NCBI RefSeq assembly: GCF_000013565.1
Contig: NC_007802.1
Span: 3,720,001 to 3,784,000 of the forward strand
Length of the DNA stretch: 64,000 nt
Source of the DNA: Jannaschia sp. CCS1
GTDB lineage: Bacteria > Pseudomonadota > Alphaproteobacteria > Rhodobacterales > Rhodobacteraceae
Direction: 5' to 3'
How positions within the stretch are numbered: the stretch's first letter is position 1; every line of letters starts with the position of its first letter. The translations under genes were made by a program, and so were the position numbers. The notes beneath the pieces are model-generated. The model saw only the letters and a program-made list of their open reading frames with translations, was not told where the DNA came from and made no database searches. Positions 32,790 to 42,100 of this stretch are shown here, in pieces.

Positions 32790-33076
32790 GATCTGCTCCT
32801 GCATGGCGGATTTGCCTCTCGCGACTCACTTCTACTCCCTCACGTCGCGTCAGAGTAAAGGGGCCTTGTGGAGGGGCGATTTGGAGCAGAAGGACCGGTG
32901 ACATGCTGGGTGCGCATTGCGGAATTCGGACGTGAAGTGCGTTGGCCGTGCAGCCCGCCGGGTCAGCCGGTCATGCACTCGATCACAAGGAAAAGGGCGG
33001 TCATGCCGGTCACCGCCAATGTCGCCTGCGATCTTTCGTGAAATGGACAGCGTGGAGTAACCCTGCGCGCGCCGCG

Positions 33077-33871
33077 TTAATCCTCTGCCTCTGAGGCCAC
33101 CAGCAAGGACAATTCCCGCGCCGCGTCACGCAAGGGGTCGAGGTAGTTGAGCGCCCGGTCCAGATCGAACCGTTGCGTCGGCGCGTGGAACGACAACGTG
33201 GCCATGAGCCGGTTGTTGGGCTCCATGATCGGGACGGCCAGAGCGATCATGTCGGACATGAATTCCTCCCGGTCGAGGGAATAGCCACTGCGCGCGATCT
33301 CTTCCAACTCTGCCAGAAGCGCACTGCGATCCGTGATGGTGTTGTCGGTGTAACCGGTCAGCGATGTCGCGTTCAGGTAGCGCTGCAAATGATTGGGGGC
33401 GAGCGTGCTGAGATACATCTTGCCGGATGCCGTGGCGTGAAACGGAACGCGGGTGCCTTGGGGCAGTTGGATGCGCAGGGGCCACTCCGTCTCCACCCGC
33501 TCCAGATACAGCATGGAATCGCGGTCCGGCAGGGCGATGTTGCACGTCTCTCCGATCTCGCGGCTCAACCGCTGAAGGATGGCTTGGCGGGCCGTGCGGA
33601 TCCGGCGCGAAGACAGCGTTGACGCGGCCAGAACCCGCATCCGGGGGCCGGGTGAATAAGTTCGTCCGTCCATGTCGCGTTGCAAAAACCCCTCCTCCTC
33701 CAGCGTCGCAAAGAGACGGTGGATGGTGGGTTTGGGCAGTTCCAGCGCGGCGTTCACCTCGGTGGGCGTCACGGGGATGCCAATGCGCGCCACCTCCTCC
33801 AGCACCATCAGGAGCCGGAGGTTGGTTGGTATCGTGTCGCGCGGACGGTCTCCGTCCATCGGGCTCTCCAT
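33077..33871 (-). CDS. IclR-family transcriptional regulator
   Basis: A 264-residue regulator with an N-terminal winged helix (NLRLLMVLEEVARIGIPVTPTEVNAALELPKPTIHRLFATLEEEGFL) and a C-terminal effector domain (GETCNIALPDRDSMLYLERVETEWPLRI, VPFHATASGKMYLS, LAVPIMEPNNRLMATLSFHAP) as in IclR/KdgR. It is the last gene of the dctPQM operon (12-bp gap after dctM) and probably controls that operon and the divergent oxidoreductase through the inverted repeat at 37358-37378. Confidence 0.92.
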   Translation of the reverse strand: MESPMDGDRPRDTIPTNLRLLMVLEEVARIGIPVTPTEVNAALELPKPTIHRLFATLEEEGFLQRDMDGRTYSPGPRMRVLAASTLSSRRIRTARQAILQRLSREIGETCNIALPDRDSMLYLERVETEWPLRIQLPQGTRVPFHATASGKMYLSTLAPNHLQRYLNATSLTGYTDNTITDRSALLAELEEIARSGYSLDREEFMSDMIALAVPIMEPNNRLMATLSFHAPTQRFDLDRALNYLDPLRDAARELSLLVASEAED

Positions 33872-33883
33872 AGCGGTCCTGCC

Positions 33884-35263
33884 TTAGAGGTCGGGCAGTA
33901 GCATCGTCGACAGCGACGGCACAAGCGCCACGATGATCCAGATCGAGATCAACGCGATCAGGTAGGGCCAAGTATACCGCAACAATTTGAAGTACGGCAC
34001 CCCTGTCACACCGGAGGCCACGTAGAGGTTCAAACCGTAAGGCGGCGTGATGAAGCCGATGGACGCGCCCACAAGGAAGATCACCGCAAACTGCACGGGT
34101 TCCACCCCGATGTCATGGGCGATGGGCGCCAGAATGGGCGCAAGGATGATCGTCACCGGAAGCGACTCCAGCACCATGCCGCACACGAAGACGATCGCCA
34201 TTGCGGTGAAGAGGACAGCGTAGTAGCCACCCATGGAGGTCACGAAATCGGTCAGGAACGCCTGCGCCCCCAGAACCGACAGGATCTGCTGCATCACCAC
34301 GGACACCGCGATCAGCGGCGCCAGGATGCCGGTGATCTGGGCCGAGCGCATGGTAATCGACGGCAATTCCAGCGGGCCGAAACCGTTGACGACCAGCATG
34401 CCGCCGAAGCTGCGCTCGTCCACCGGGCGCTCTTCACGGGTGGCAAAGCTCGGGTTGGAGATGCTGATGAGCTTCGTGATCGCGAGGCACGCAAAGCCCA
34501 CGAAAACGCAGAAGCCCACCGTCACGCCCGCCGCTTCCGTGGGAGAGAATTTGCCGGTGTAGATGCCCCAAAGCACGAGGCCGATTGCAAAGAAGCCCAG
34601 CCATGCGCCGATACCGGTCTTCAAGACCCGCAGGATGTTGAGGTCGATGATGTAGCCCCACTTGTTTTTGAAACAGACCAGGAAACAGGCCGTCATCATC
34701 GCCAGAACCATGAGCGAGCCGGGAATGATGCCCGCCACGAAGAGGTCTGAGATCGGCAGGTTCATCAGGAAGCCATAGACGATGAAGATGATCGACGGCG
34801 GGATGATGATCCCGACCGTACCGCCCGCCGCCGCCGTCGCGGCCGAGAAGCGTTCATCATACCCGCCCTTCACCATTTCCGGGTGCAGCATAGAGCCGAT
34901 GGTGGCCGTGGTGGCGGAGTTGGAGCCCGAGATGGCCGCAAAGAGACCGCAAGCCCCAAGCGCTGCCATGGCGAGGCCGCCCCGTATCCAGCCCAGGCAG
35001 GCATAGGCGTAGTCGGTCAGACGCCTCGCGATGCCGGATCGGTTGATCAGGTCGCCAGTCAGGATGAACAGCGGCATGGCCAGAAGCGCGAAGCCGTCGG
35101 TGAAGACGCGGGACAGGGCAGCCGCGATATTGTCGAGCGGAAGGCCCAACACGAACGACATGCCGATAACCCAGTAGCCGATCACCAGAAACACCGGGAC
35201 CCCCAACATGAACAGGAAGGTCACGCCCAGAGAGATCAGGGTAATGAGTGTCCCGTCGGTCAT
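33884..35263 (-). CDS. dctM: TRAP transporter large permease (DctM)
   Basis: A 459-residue membrane protein with 12 or more helices, the DctM subunit that forms the elevator transport domain of a tripartite ATP-independent periplasmic transporter. Recognisable features: GLPLDNIAAALSRVFTDGFALLAMPLFILTGDL in the first third and GGTVGIIIPPSIIFIVYGFL in the transport core; the C-terminal part has GFITPPYGLNLYVASGV. Its start overlaps the dctQ stop by 4 bp. Substrate cannot be read from this subunit. Confidence 0.94.
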   Translation of the reverse strand: MTDGTLITLISLGVTFLFMLGVPVFLVIGYWVIGMSFVLGLPLDNIAAALSRVFTDGFALLAMPLFILTGDLINRSGIARRLTDYAYACLGWIRGGLAMAALGACGLFAAISGSNSATTATIGSMLHPEMVKGGYDERFSAATAAAGGTVGIIIPPSIIFIVYGFLMNLPISDLFVAGIIPGSLMVLAMMTACFLVCFKNKWGYIIDLNILRVLKTGIGAWLGFFAIGLVLWGIYTGKFSPTEAAGVTVGFCVFVGFACLAITKLISISNPSFATREERPVDERSFGGMLVVNGFGPLELPSITMRSAQITGILAPLIAVSVVMQQILSVLGAQAFLTDFVTSMGGYYAVLFTAMAIVFVCGMVLESLPVTIILAPILAPIAHDIGVEPVQFAVIFLVGASIGFITPPYGLNLYVASGVTGVPYFKLLRYTWPYLIALISIWIIVALVPSLSTMLLPDL

Positions 35264-35970
35264 GTGTCACCCCCGATCACGGCTTGCTCGATAATCGTGT
35301 CCCCAGAGCGGAAATTGTTGAAATCCTGTCGCCAGTTTTCCATCGCACGGGCGACGAGGAATATGAATGACAGCGGCACCGCCAGGATGAACCACCATTG
35401 CATCAGATCATTGGTGCCCGGCACGATCTGGAAATTCGATGCGGCGTTGACCGCGATCCGAGTGCCCGTGACCACCACGACCCAGGAAAAGCCGATCCAC
35501 AGGATGGCATCGACGCTCAGCAGAAACATCTGCGCGAGACGTGGCATGTTGGTGCGGAATTCGCTGAAGGACAGATGGGTGCGCAGCTTCACGTTGTAGC
35601 TGCATCCCACCCACGTCATCACCAGGAACAGGAAGGGCGGAAGTGTCGTCGTCCACGGCCAGGGCCGGAGCCAGGCGGGCGTGTTGGAGAAGTCCATGCC
35701 CAGCATCCCCGGCACGAAACGCTGGATCACGCCAAAAAAGATGATGCCACCGATGGTGAGATAGGAGATCACCATGACGTAGGATTCAAGGTGGCGCTCG
35801 ATGAAGGGGACGAAGCGGTAGATCATCATCACGATGAACCCGCCCGACAACATGAGGATCAGCCCCAGGACCCAGGCTGCATTTGTGCTTATGGCTGTTC
35901 GGATCATCCAGCTGTCGCCATCGGCGAATGCTGCAAGAATCTCACCCATACCGGTGAAGATTTCTCCCAT
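35260..35970 (-). CDS. dctQ: TRAP transporter small permease (DctQ)
   Basis: A 236-residue protein with four transmembrane helices, DctQ-like, including a conserved central region (FVMVISYLTIGGIIFFGVIQ-like and TWVGCSYNVKLRTHLSFSEF). The phrase RTHLSF..F corresponds to the family's conserved loop GAYLRRGRHVRVD. It bridges DctP and DctM. It is larger than the minimal ~160-residue DctQ, with extra residues at both ends. Operon position between dctP and dctM confirms it. Confidence 0.9.
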   Translation of the reverse strand: MGEIFTGMGEILAAFADGDSWMIRTAISTNAAWVLGLILMLSGGFIVMMIYRFVPFIERHLESYVMVISYLTIGGIIFFGVIQRFVPGMLGMDFSNTPAWLRPWPWTTTLPPFLFLVMTWVGCSYNVKLRTHLSFSEFRTNMPRLAQMFLLSVDAILWIGFSWVVVVTGTRIAVNAASNFQIVPGTNDLMQWWFILAVPLSFIFLVARAMENWRQDFNNFRSGDTIIEQAVIGGDT

Positions 35971-36090
35971 CGGCCCCTCCCCGGCTTTTGAAAGTCATAT
36001 GAAACAGGGTCTCGACCGCCCTGCCTGATCGACAAGATGCGGCGAGCCCCGCGGCCCGCCGTCACCTGTTTTCTTACGATCCGATGCGGA

Positions 36091-37329
36091 TCAACCGCGC
36101 CACCAGCGACGCGGCTCAACGTTCTCGGCCAGCGTATCCTCGGGGATCTCACGCGCAACGTCGAAGATCTCCTGATACGTGTCCGCACCGCCGGACCAGT
36201 TGTTGAGACGCTCGCGCCATTCGGCCCAGGGCTCGGGGTTGTACTCGGGCGAGCACATTTCGCGGGCGATCTGGATCTGGTCTTCGCCAAGGCGTGCAAC
36301 GCGCACATCATTTTCGGCAAAGATCGTGCCGGGCATCGGCGGATCGGTGAAGCCCACGGTGTTGACCAACGCGGCCTCATTGGCGGCCTGGACGTGAACC
36401 TGCGTCAGATAGGCGGATTCCATGATCGCGTCCTGCAATTCGCCCGACATGCTGTCAAAGAGCGCCGCGTTCATGCCGGTATGCTCCGTGCCGCAGAAGA
36501 ACTTCAGATCAACCGACTGGCTGACCACGGGACTCATGTTGGCGTAAGCCACGGCAGACGCCCATGTCTCCGCACCGTCGACCAGACCCTGCCGCAGACC
36601 ATCAAGGGTTTCTTCCCAGGCAATAGGCGTCGGGTTGAGGTTCATCAGGTTCATGGCGATCCGGCCAAGCTGCGTTCCGGTCACGCGGTTGCGTGTGCCG
36701 AACAGCTCTTCCAACTGGGTCACCGTCTCACGCTCCTGGAAGGACGAGCCCATCTGCAGCCCGCGCAATTCTGCGTGGCTGAACAGGAACTTCACGCCGT
36801 GGCGTGCTTCCAGTGGGTCCCGCAGCAGGCGCTGGGACTCGGGGCTGTAGAGGAAGTGGTACTGATCCGCGCGGGAGCGGAACATATACGCGTAATCCAG
36901 AACGTTCAGATACGGCGCGGACCCGGCGGAGTTCTGAGTGGAGGCGGCGTAGAAGTCCACAACACCCAGCTGCGCCCGCTCAAGGCAGTTCAGCTGACCA
37001 CAGATCTGGTTGTCGCCGATAAACTCGATACGGATGGCGCCATCGGTGCGCTCTTCCAGGTCACGGGCGAACTCCAGAACACCGGCACGCTCAATCAGCA
37101 GATTGCGCTGGTTGAAGCCCGCAGCACCCAGCTTCAGTTCATACTGGGCCTCAGTCCCGTAGCGACGGTCGTAGGTGGATTCAACGGCGCGCGCCAACGT
37201 TGGCAGCGTGACCGCACCGGTCAGCGTGGCCGCCCCCATCACGACGGACGAGACACCATAAGTGCCCGTCAGCTTCATCAGATCACGACGTGAAATCTGA
37301 GCTAGGGCTTTTGATGCGTTCATTTTCAT
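36091..37329 (-). CDS. dctP: TRAP transporter substrate-binding protein (DctP)
   Basis: A 412-residue periplasmic binding protein. The N-terminus has a twin-arginine-like signal (ISRRDLMKLTGTYG followed by a hydrophobic stretch), so it may be exported folded. The mature domain contains RTDGAIRIEFIGDNQICG, HAELRGLQMG and ATPIAWEETLDGLRQGLVDGAETW-like family segments with the conserved helix that binds the carboxylate. GGGAGGT lies well placed before the ATG. The transported substrate is probably an organic acid or sugar-acid/alcohol derivative fed to the divergent GMC oxidoreductase; this is inference. Confidence 0.91.
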   Translation of the reverse strand: MKMNASKALAQISRRDLMKLTGTYGVSSVVMGAATLTGAVTLPTLARAVESTYDRRYGTEAQYELKLGAAGFNQRNLLIERAGVLEFARDLEERTDGAIRIEFIGDNQICGQLNCLERAQLGVVDFYAASTQNSAGSAPYLNVLDYAYMFRSRADQYHFLYSPESQRLLRDPLEARHGVKFLFSHAELRGLQMGSSFQERETVTQLEELFGTRNRVTGTQLGRIAMNLMNLNPTPIAWEETLDGLRQGLVDGAETWASAVAYANMSPVVSQSVDLKFFCGTEHTGMNAALFDSMSGELQDAIMESAYLTQVHVQAANEAALVNTVGFTDPPMPGTIFAENDVRVARLGEDQIQIAREMCSPEYNPEPWAEWRERLNNWSGGADTYQEIFDVAREIPEDTLAENVEPRRWWRG

Positions 37330-37357
37330 TTTCGCTTACCTCCCAATAATGCGCAAA

Positions 37358-37378
37358 ATTGATACTTGTGGTCTCAAT
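37358..37378. promoter_or_regulatory. Candidate IclR operator between dctP and the GMC oxidoreductase gene
   Basis: Inverted repeat with arms ATTGATAC (37358-37365) and GTCTCAAT (37371-37378), matching in 7 of 8 positions around a 5-nt spacer. It lies in the 123-bp divergent region between dctP and the dehydrogenase, close to both starts, and an IclR-family gene ends the dctPQM operon. The link to that regulator is inferred. Confidence 0.5.
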
Positions 37379-37452
37379 CTTGCTCAACTTATGGTCGCAA
37401 GAGCAAGGAAAAACTTGTTTATGCCGAAAATCTAACCAAGGGGCGCCCGACA

Positions 37453-39066
37453 ATGACCGAAGTATCAGCGGATTACGTGATTGTTGGCGCGGGCTCCGCG
37501 GGATGCGTGCTGGCCAACCGGCTATCGGCTGATTCGCGAAACTCTGTCGTTCTGCTGGAAGCGGGTGGTCGGGACTGGAACCCATGGATCCACATCCCCG
37601 TGGGCTATTTCAAGACGATCCATAACCCGTCGGTGGACTGGTGCTACAAGACCGAGCCTGATCCCGGCCTGAATGGGCGGTCCATCGAATGGCCAAGAGG
37701 CAAGGTCCTGGGGGGATCATCGTCGCTGAACGGCCTGCTCTATGTGCGTGGACAAGCCCAGGATTACGACCGCTGGCGGCAGATGGGCAACGCGGGATGG
37801 GCGTGGGATGATGTGCTGCCGCTGTTCAAGCGGGCCGAGCACAATGAGCGGGGCGCCGATGAATTCCACGGCGACGAAGGGCCGCTTTCGGTCTCCAACA
37901 TGCGCATCCAGCGGCCCATCACCGACGCCTGGGTCGCGGCAGCTCAGGCGGCTGGCTATCCGTTCAACCCCGACTACAACGGCAAAAGCCAGGAAGGTGT
38001 GGGGTATTTTCAACTCACCTCCCGCAACGGGCGGCGGTGCAGCTCTGCGGTGGCTTATCTCAACCCCGCCCGCTCCCGCGAGAACCTGCGGATCATCACC
38101 CACGCACAGGTCGACCGCGTTGTCCTGGACGGCAAACGCGCCACGGGCGTGGCCTACACGGACCGATCCGGCACCCTGGTGACGGTCAAAGCGGGCAAAG
38201 AGGTGATCCTGTGCGGCGGGGCCATCAACTCTCCCCAATTGTTGATGACATCGGGCATTGGGGAGGCTGCGCACCTGGCCGAACACGGGATAGACGTGGT
38301 CCAGGACCTGCACGGCGTGGGCAAGAACATGCAGGACCATTTGCAGGCCCGGCTGGTCTACAAATGCAACGAGCCGACCCTTAATGACGAGGTGTCCAGC
38401 CTTTATGGTCAGGCGCGGATCGGGTTGAAATACCTCATGTTCCGCGCCGGGCCGATGACCATGGCCGCGAGCCTTGCGACCGGGTTCATGCGTACCCGCG
38501 ACGATCTGGAAACGCCGGACATACAATTCCATGTCCAGCCCCTTTCGGCCGAGAACCCCGGCAAGGGCGCGGACAAGTTCAGCGCCTTCACCATGTCCGT
38601 GTGCCAGCTGCGCCCCGAAAGCCGGGGAGAGATCCGCTTGGCCAGCGCCAACCCCCGCACCTACCCCCGGATCATCCCCAATTATCTGTCGACGGAGACC
38701 GATTGCCGGACCATCGTGGCCGGGGTCAACATCGCGCGGACCATCGCGCGCCATGCGCCCCTGACGTCCAAGATCAGCGAAGAATTCCGTCCCGACCCCA
38801 GCCTCGACATCAACGATTACGGCGCAACGCTGGATTGGGCCCGCAACAACACCGCCTCGATCTATCACCCCACCGGCACCTGCAAGATGGGCCCGGGCCC
38901 GGACGCGGTGGTCGATGCCCGCCTGCGCGTCCACGGGATCAGCGGGCTGCGGGTTGCGGATTGCTCGATCATGCCGGAAATCGTGTCGGGCAACACCAAC
39001 GCGCCCGCGATCATGATTGGCGAAAAGGCCTCGGACCTGATCCTGGAAGACGCAGCGGTCGCATAG
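37453..39066 (+). CDS. GMC-family FAD oxidoreductase (choline/alcohol dehydrogenase type)
   Basis: A 537-residue flavoenzyme. The FAD-binding motif is [17 protein letters not shown] (residues 9-25), followed by the GMC signature [20 protein letters not shown] and the second GMC signature ([15 protein letters not shown]). The C-terminal active-site region is [10 protein letters not shown] with the catalytic His, then [18 protein letters not shown]. Related to BetA and polyethylene-glycol/alkanol dehydrogenases; substrate not determinable. Divergent from the TRAP operon; it probably oxidises the imported compound. ATG 37453 is the family N-terminus; the frame is open upstream. Confidence 0.91.
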   Translation: MTEVSADYVIVGAGSAGCVLANRLSADSRNSVVLLEAGGRDWNPWIHIPVGYFKTIHNPSVDWCYKTEPDPGLNGRSIEWPRGKVLGGSSSLNGLLYVRGQAQDYDRWRQMGNAGWAWDDVLPLFKRAEHNERGADEFHGDEGPLSVSNMRIQRPITDAWVAAAQAAGYPFNPDYNGKSQEGVGYFQLTSRNGRRCSSAVAYLNPARSRENLRIITHAQVDRVVLDGKRATGVAYTDRSGTLVTVKAGKEVILCGGAINSPQLLMTSGIGEAAHLAEHGIDVVQDLHGVGKNMQDHLQARLVYKCNEPTLNDEVSSLYGQARIGLKYLMFRAGPMTMAASLATGFMRTRDDLETPDIQFHVQPLSAENPGKGADKFSAFTMSVCQLRPESRGEIRLASANPRTYPRIIPNYLSTETDCRTIVAGVNIARTIARHAPLTSKISEEFRPDPSLDINDYGATLDWARNNTASIYHPTGTCKMGPGPDAVVDARLRVHGISGLRVADCSIMPEIVSGNTNAPAIMIGEKASDLILEDAAVA

Positions 39067-39129
39067 GCGTGCCCCCACCCCACAACTCATGAACAATACC
39101 TTTGTGTTGCCTCAATTGGCCTCAGTTTC

Positions 39130-39145
39130 GTCATGTCGCCATGAC
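39130..39145. promoter_or_regulatory. 16-bp inverted repeat upstream of the RTX-Hint gene
   Basis: GTCATG-TCGC-CATGAC lies 55 bp before the ATG at 39200. It could be an operator or a small hairpin; there is no supporting context beyond position. Confidence 0.3.
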
Positions 39146-39199
39146 TACTTTTCGCAAGTTTGAGCAATCGGCCGCAGAGCCGGAACGAGTGGAAGAAAC

Positions 39200-42100
39200 A
39201 TGGCTACGATTAACGGTGACGGTACAGACAACACTCTGACCGGCACAGGCGCCGCCGATGACATTACCGGCTTTGCAGGCAATGACACGATAACAGGCGG
39301 CAACGGCAACGACGCGATTGATGGCGGTGCGCCCTCCCTCACGCCCACGGCGCTGGACTTGAACTGGACCGCCCAGGGCGGAAACGGCACCAATCTGGCC
39401 GGTGGCTTTACCCAAAATACCGGCGGCATCGATGTGGCCGTCAGCTTCACCAATGACGGCGGCGGCAGTGCCGCACAGGTCAGCACAAGCACGACCTTTG
39501 TCGATACTGGCGAAACCTACGACGCGAACTCCAACCTTTCGATGACCGGCAATGGCGGATCCGATGTCTGGACCGTGGATGTCGATTTTTCTTCCGTAGG
39601 GGGCTCGGGCTTCGCTGATGAGGTCGAGAACGTCGCCTTCCGCCTGCAAGATATCGACACCGGCGGTTGGCAGGACATCGTGACCGTCAATGCTTACGAT
39701 GCCGACGGCAACCTGATCCCTGTCATCCTGACGCCATCGGGCGGCGATACCGTTAGCGGCAATACCGTGACAGCGGGTCCCGGGGCGACCGCGGCCAGCT
39801 CTTCTGAAGGCTCTGTCCTTGTGGAAATCGCGGGCCCTGTCGCGCGGTTCGAGATCATCTACCAAAATGGCGGGACGTCTGGACAGCTTGGCCTTGTCAC
39901 CGATGTTCAATTCGACGCGGTCCCCACAGATGACGATGAGCTGTTCGGTGAGGCTGGCAACGACACGATCACGGGCGGGTTTGGCGACGACCTTCTGGAT
40001 GGAGGCACCAATAATGACGTGCTCGACGGCGGGTCAGGCAATGACACGCTGATCGGCGGCTCGGGCAACGACACGCTGGACGGTGGCGCAGGACAAGACA
40101 GTCTTGAGGGCGGCACCGGCGCGGATGTCCTGACCGGTGGCGATGGCAACGATACGTTGGGTGGCGGTGGCGGAGCAGACACGCTGGATGGTGGCGACGG
40201 CGACGACAGCCTGTCTGGCGGCAGCGGGTTCGACGTTCTCACCGGTGGCGAAGGGGCCGATACGCTGGACGGCGGCAACGGCAACGACATTTTTAATGCA
40301 GGCAGCGGCGACGTCGTCATTGGCGGCGAAGGTGGCACGGACACCAACGACCAGCTGATCGTCGATGATGTGGCCGAGGTCATCTTCGACCCGCTCAATT
40401 CTGAAAACGGCACGGTTGTCTTCAACGACGGGTCCACCGCGACATTCACGGGGATTGAAACACTGGTCGTGAACGGCGGGCCTGACGGCGTCGTGGACGG
40501 AACCTTCGGTAACGACGTGATCGACAGCGATTACGTCGATCCGAACCTTGAGCAGGTGGACAATGGCGACGGCACCCTTGGCACCGCCGGGGACGAAGAC
40601 GTCATCGAGGCGGGGTTCGGCGACGACACCGTTTACGCAGGCGAAGGCAACGACAGCATCGAGGGCGGGCCGAGCGGTCCGTTGAACTCGGCCACTGAAA
40701 ACTTCAGCTGGATCGCGGAAGGTGACGGCACCGATATCTCTGGCGGGATCACGCAAGACACGGGCGTGGCCAATATCACGGTGGGCATAACCAACGACGG
40801 CGCTCTGAACCAATCTGCGATCACCAACACCACGCAATATGTGGACGGGGCAGACCCGTTCTCGGCCACCTCCGGTCTCGCGCTTGGTGGAAGTGGTGGC
40901 GCGGATGTGGCGACGCTCGACTTCGCCGCAGATGCAGAACTGACGGGTGTGTCCTTCCGCCTGAACGACATCGACGCGGGGGCTTGGGAAGATATCGTGA
41001 CGGTCAATGCCTATGACCCGAACGGCAATCTGGTGCCCGTCGTCCTGACGCCCGAAACAGCGGGCGACGTGGTCACGGGCCAGACCGTCACCGGTGCCGG
41101 GACCGATAATCCCAATCAAATCGGCGGGTCAGTTCTGGTGGAAATTGCCGGGCCCATCACCCGGTTTGAGGTCATCTACGAGAACGGCAGCACCGGCGGG
41201 CAGGTCGTCTATCTGACGGATATCCACTACACCGCGTCCGAAACGGACGATGATGTCCTGCATGGCGACCAAGGTGGGGACACCATCGACGGCGGCGCGG
41301 GCAATGATGTGATCTTCGGCGATCAAATGGCCGTCGATCCCGCTGATATCCCGTCGGGCACCGGCGGCACGGCGACATCGGCCACATTCCAGAACGACAG
41401 CCCCTACGCGGTCGGGCTGGCGCAGGTCGATGCGTCGGGCGTGGTGGTTCCGGTGATCACGATCCCCGCAGGCAGCGACTATACCGCGCCGTCCACGACC
41501 CAGACCAACTGGGTCCTTCTGGAACCGGCCACAGGCGACATCCTTCAGGTCTATGAAGCCCCCGCCGACGGCAGCACGCTCATCTTCGACAGTTCCGGAG
41601 CCGACAGCCTGTTTGGAGGCTTGGGCGATGACACAATCTCGGGCGATTTTGGCAATGACACGATAGACGGCGGGGCGGGCGACGACAGCCTCAGTGGCGG
41701 GGCCGAGCAGGACGTGTTCCAGTTTACCGATGGCTTTGGCACCGACACCGTCGATGGCGGTGAGGCCGGGGACGATCTCGACACGCTCGACTTCAGCCAG
41801 ATGACGACGGGCATCGACGTCATGTTCGATGGCGACGAGCAGGGCGATGTGTCTGATACAGGCTCTACCGACAGCGTTGAATTCACCAATATTGAACGGG
41901 TCGATGGCACGGGTCAGGACGACACGATTGACGCGGGCGCGTCCAACGCAGATCAAACGCTGATTGGCAACGACGGCGCGGACAGCATTGTGGGCGGGTC
42001 CGGCAACGATACGCTCTACGGCGATGGTGGCACCAGCACGCCCGCAAATGGCACATTGATCTATGCCGATAATTTCGATGGCGGCAATGACGGCGGCTGG

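Noticed and set aside
37717-39096. A 459-codon open frame opposite the GMC oxidoreductase
   Set aside because: It is the codon shadow of a well-supported gene; no ribosome site and no recognisable motif.
39935-40310. Regular 27-bp repeats as a possible CRISPR or minisatellite
   Set aside because: They are in-frame RTX nonapeptides in a coding gene; units are contiguous with no spacers.
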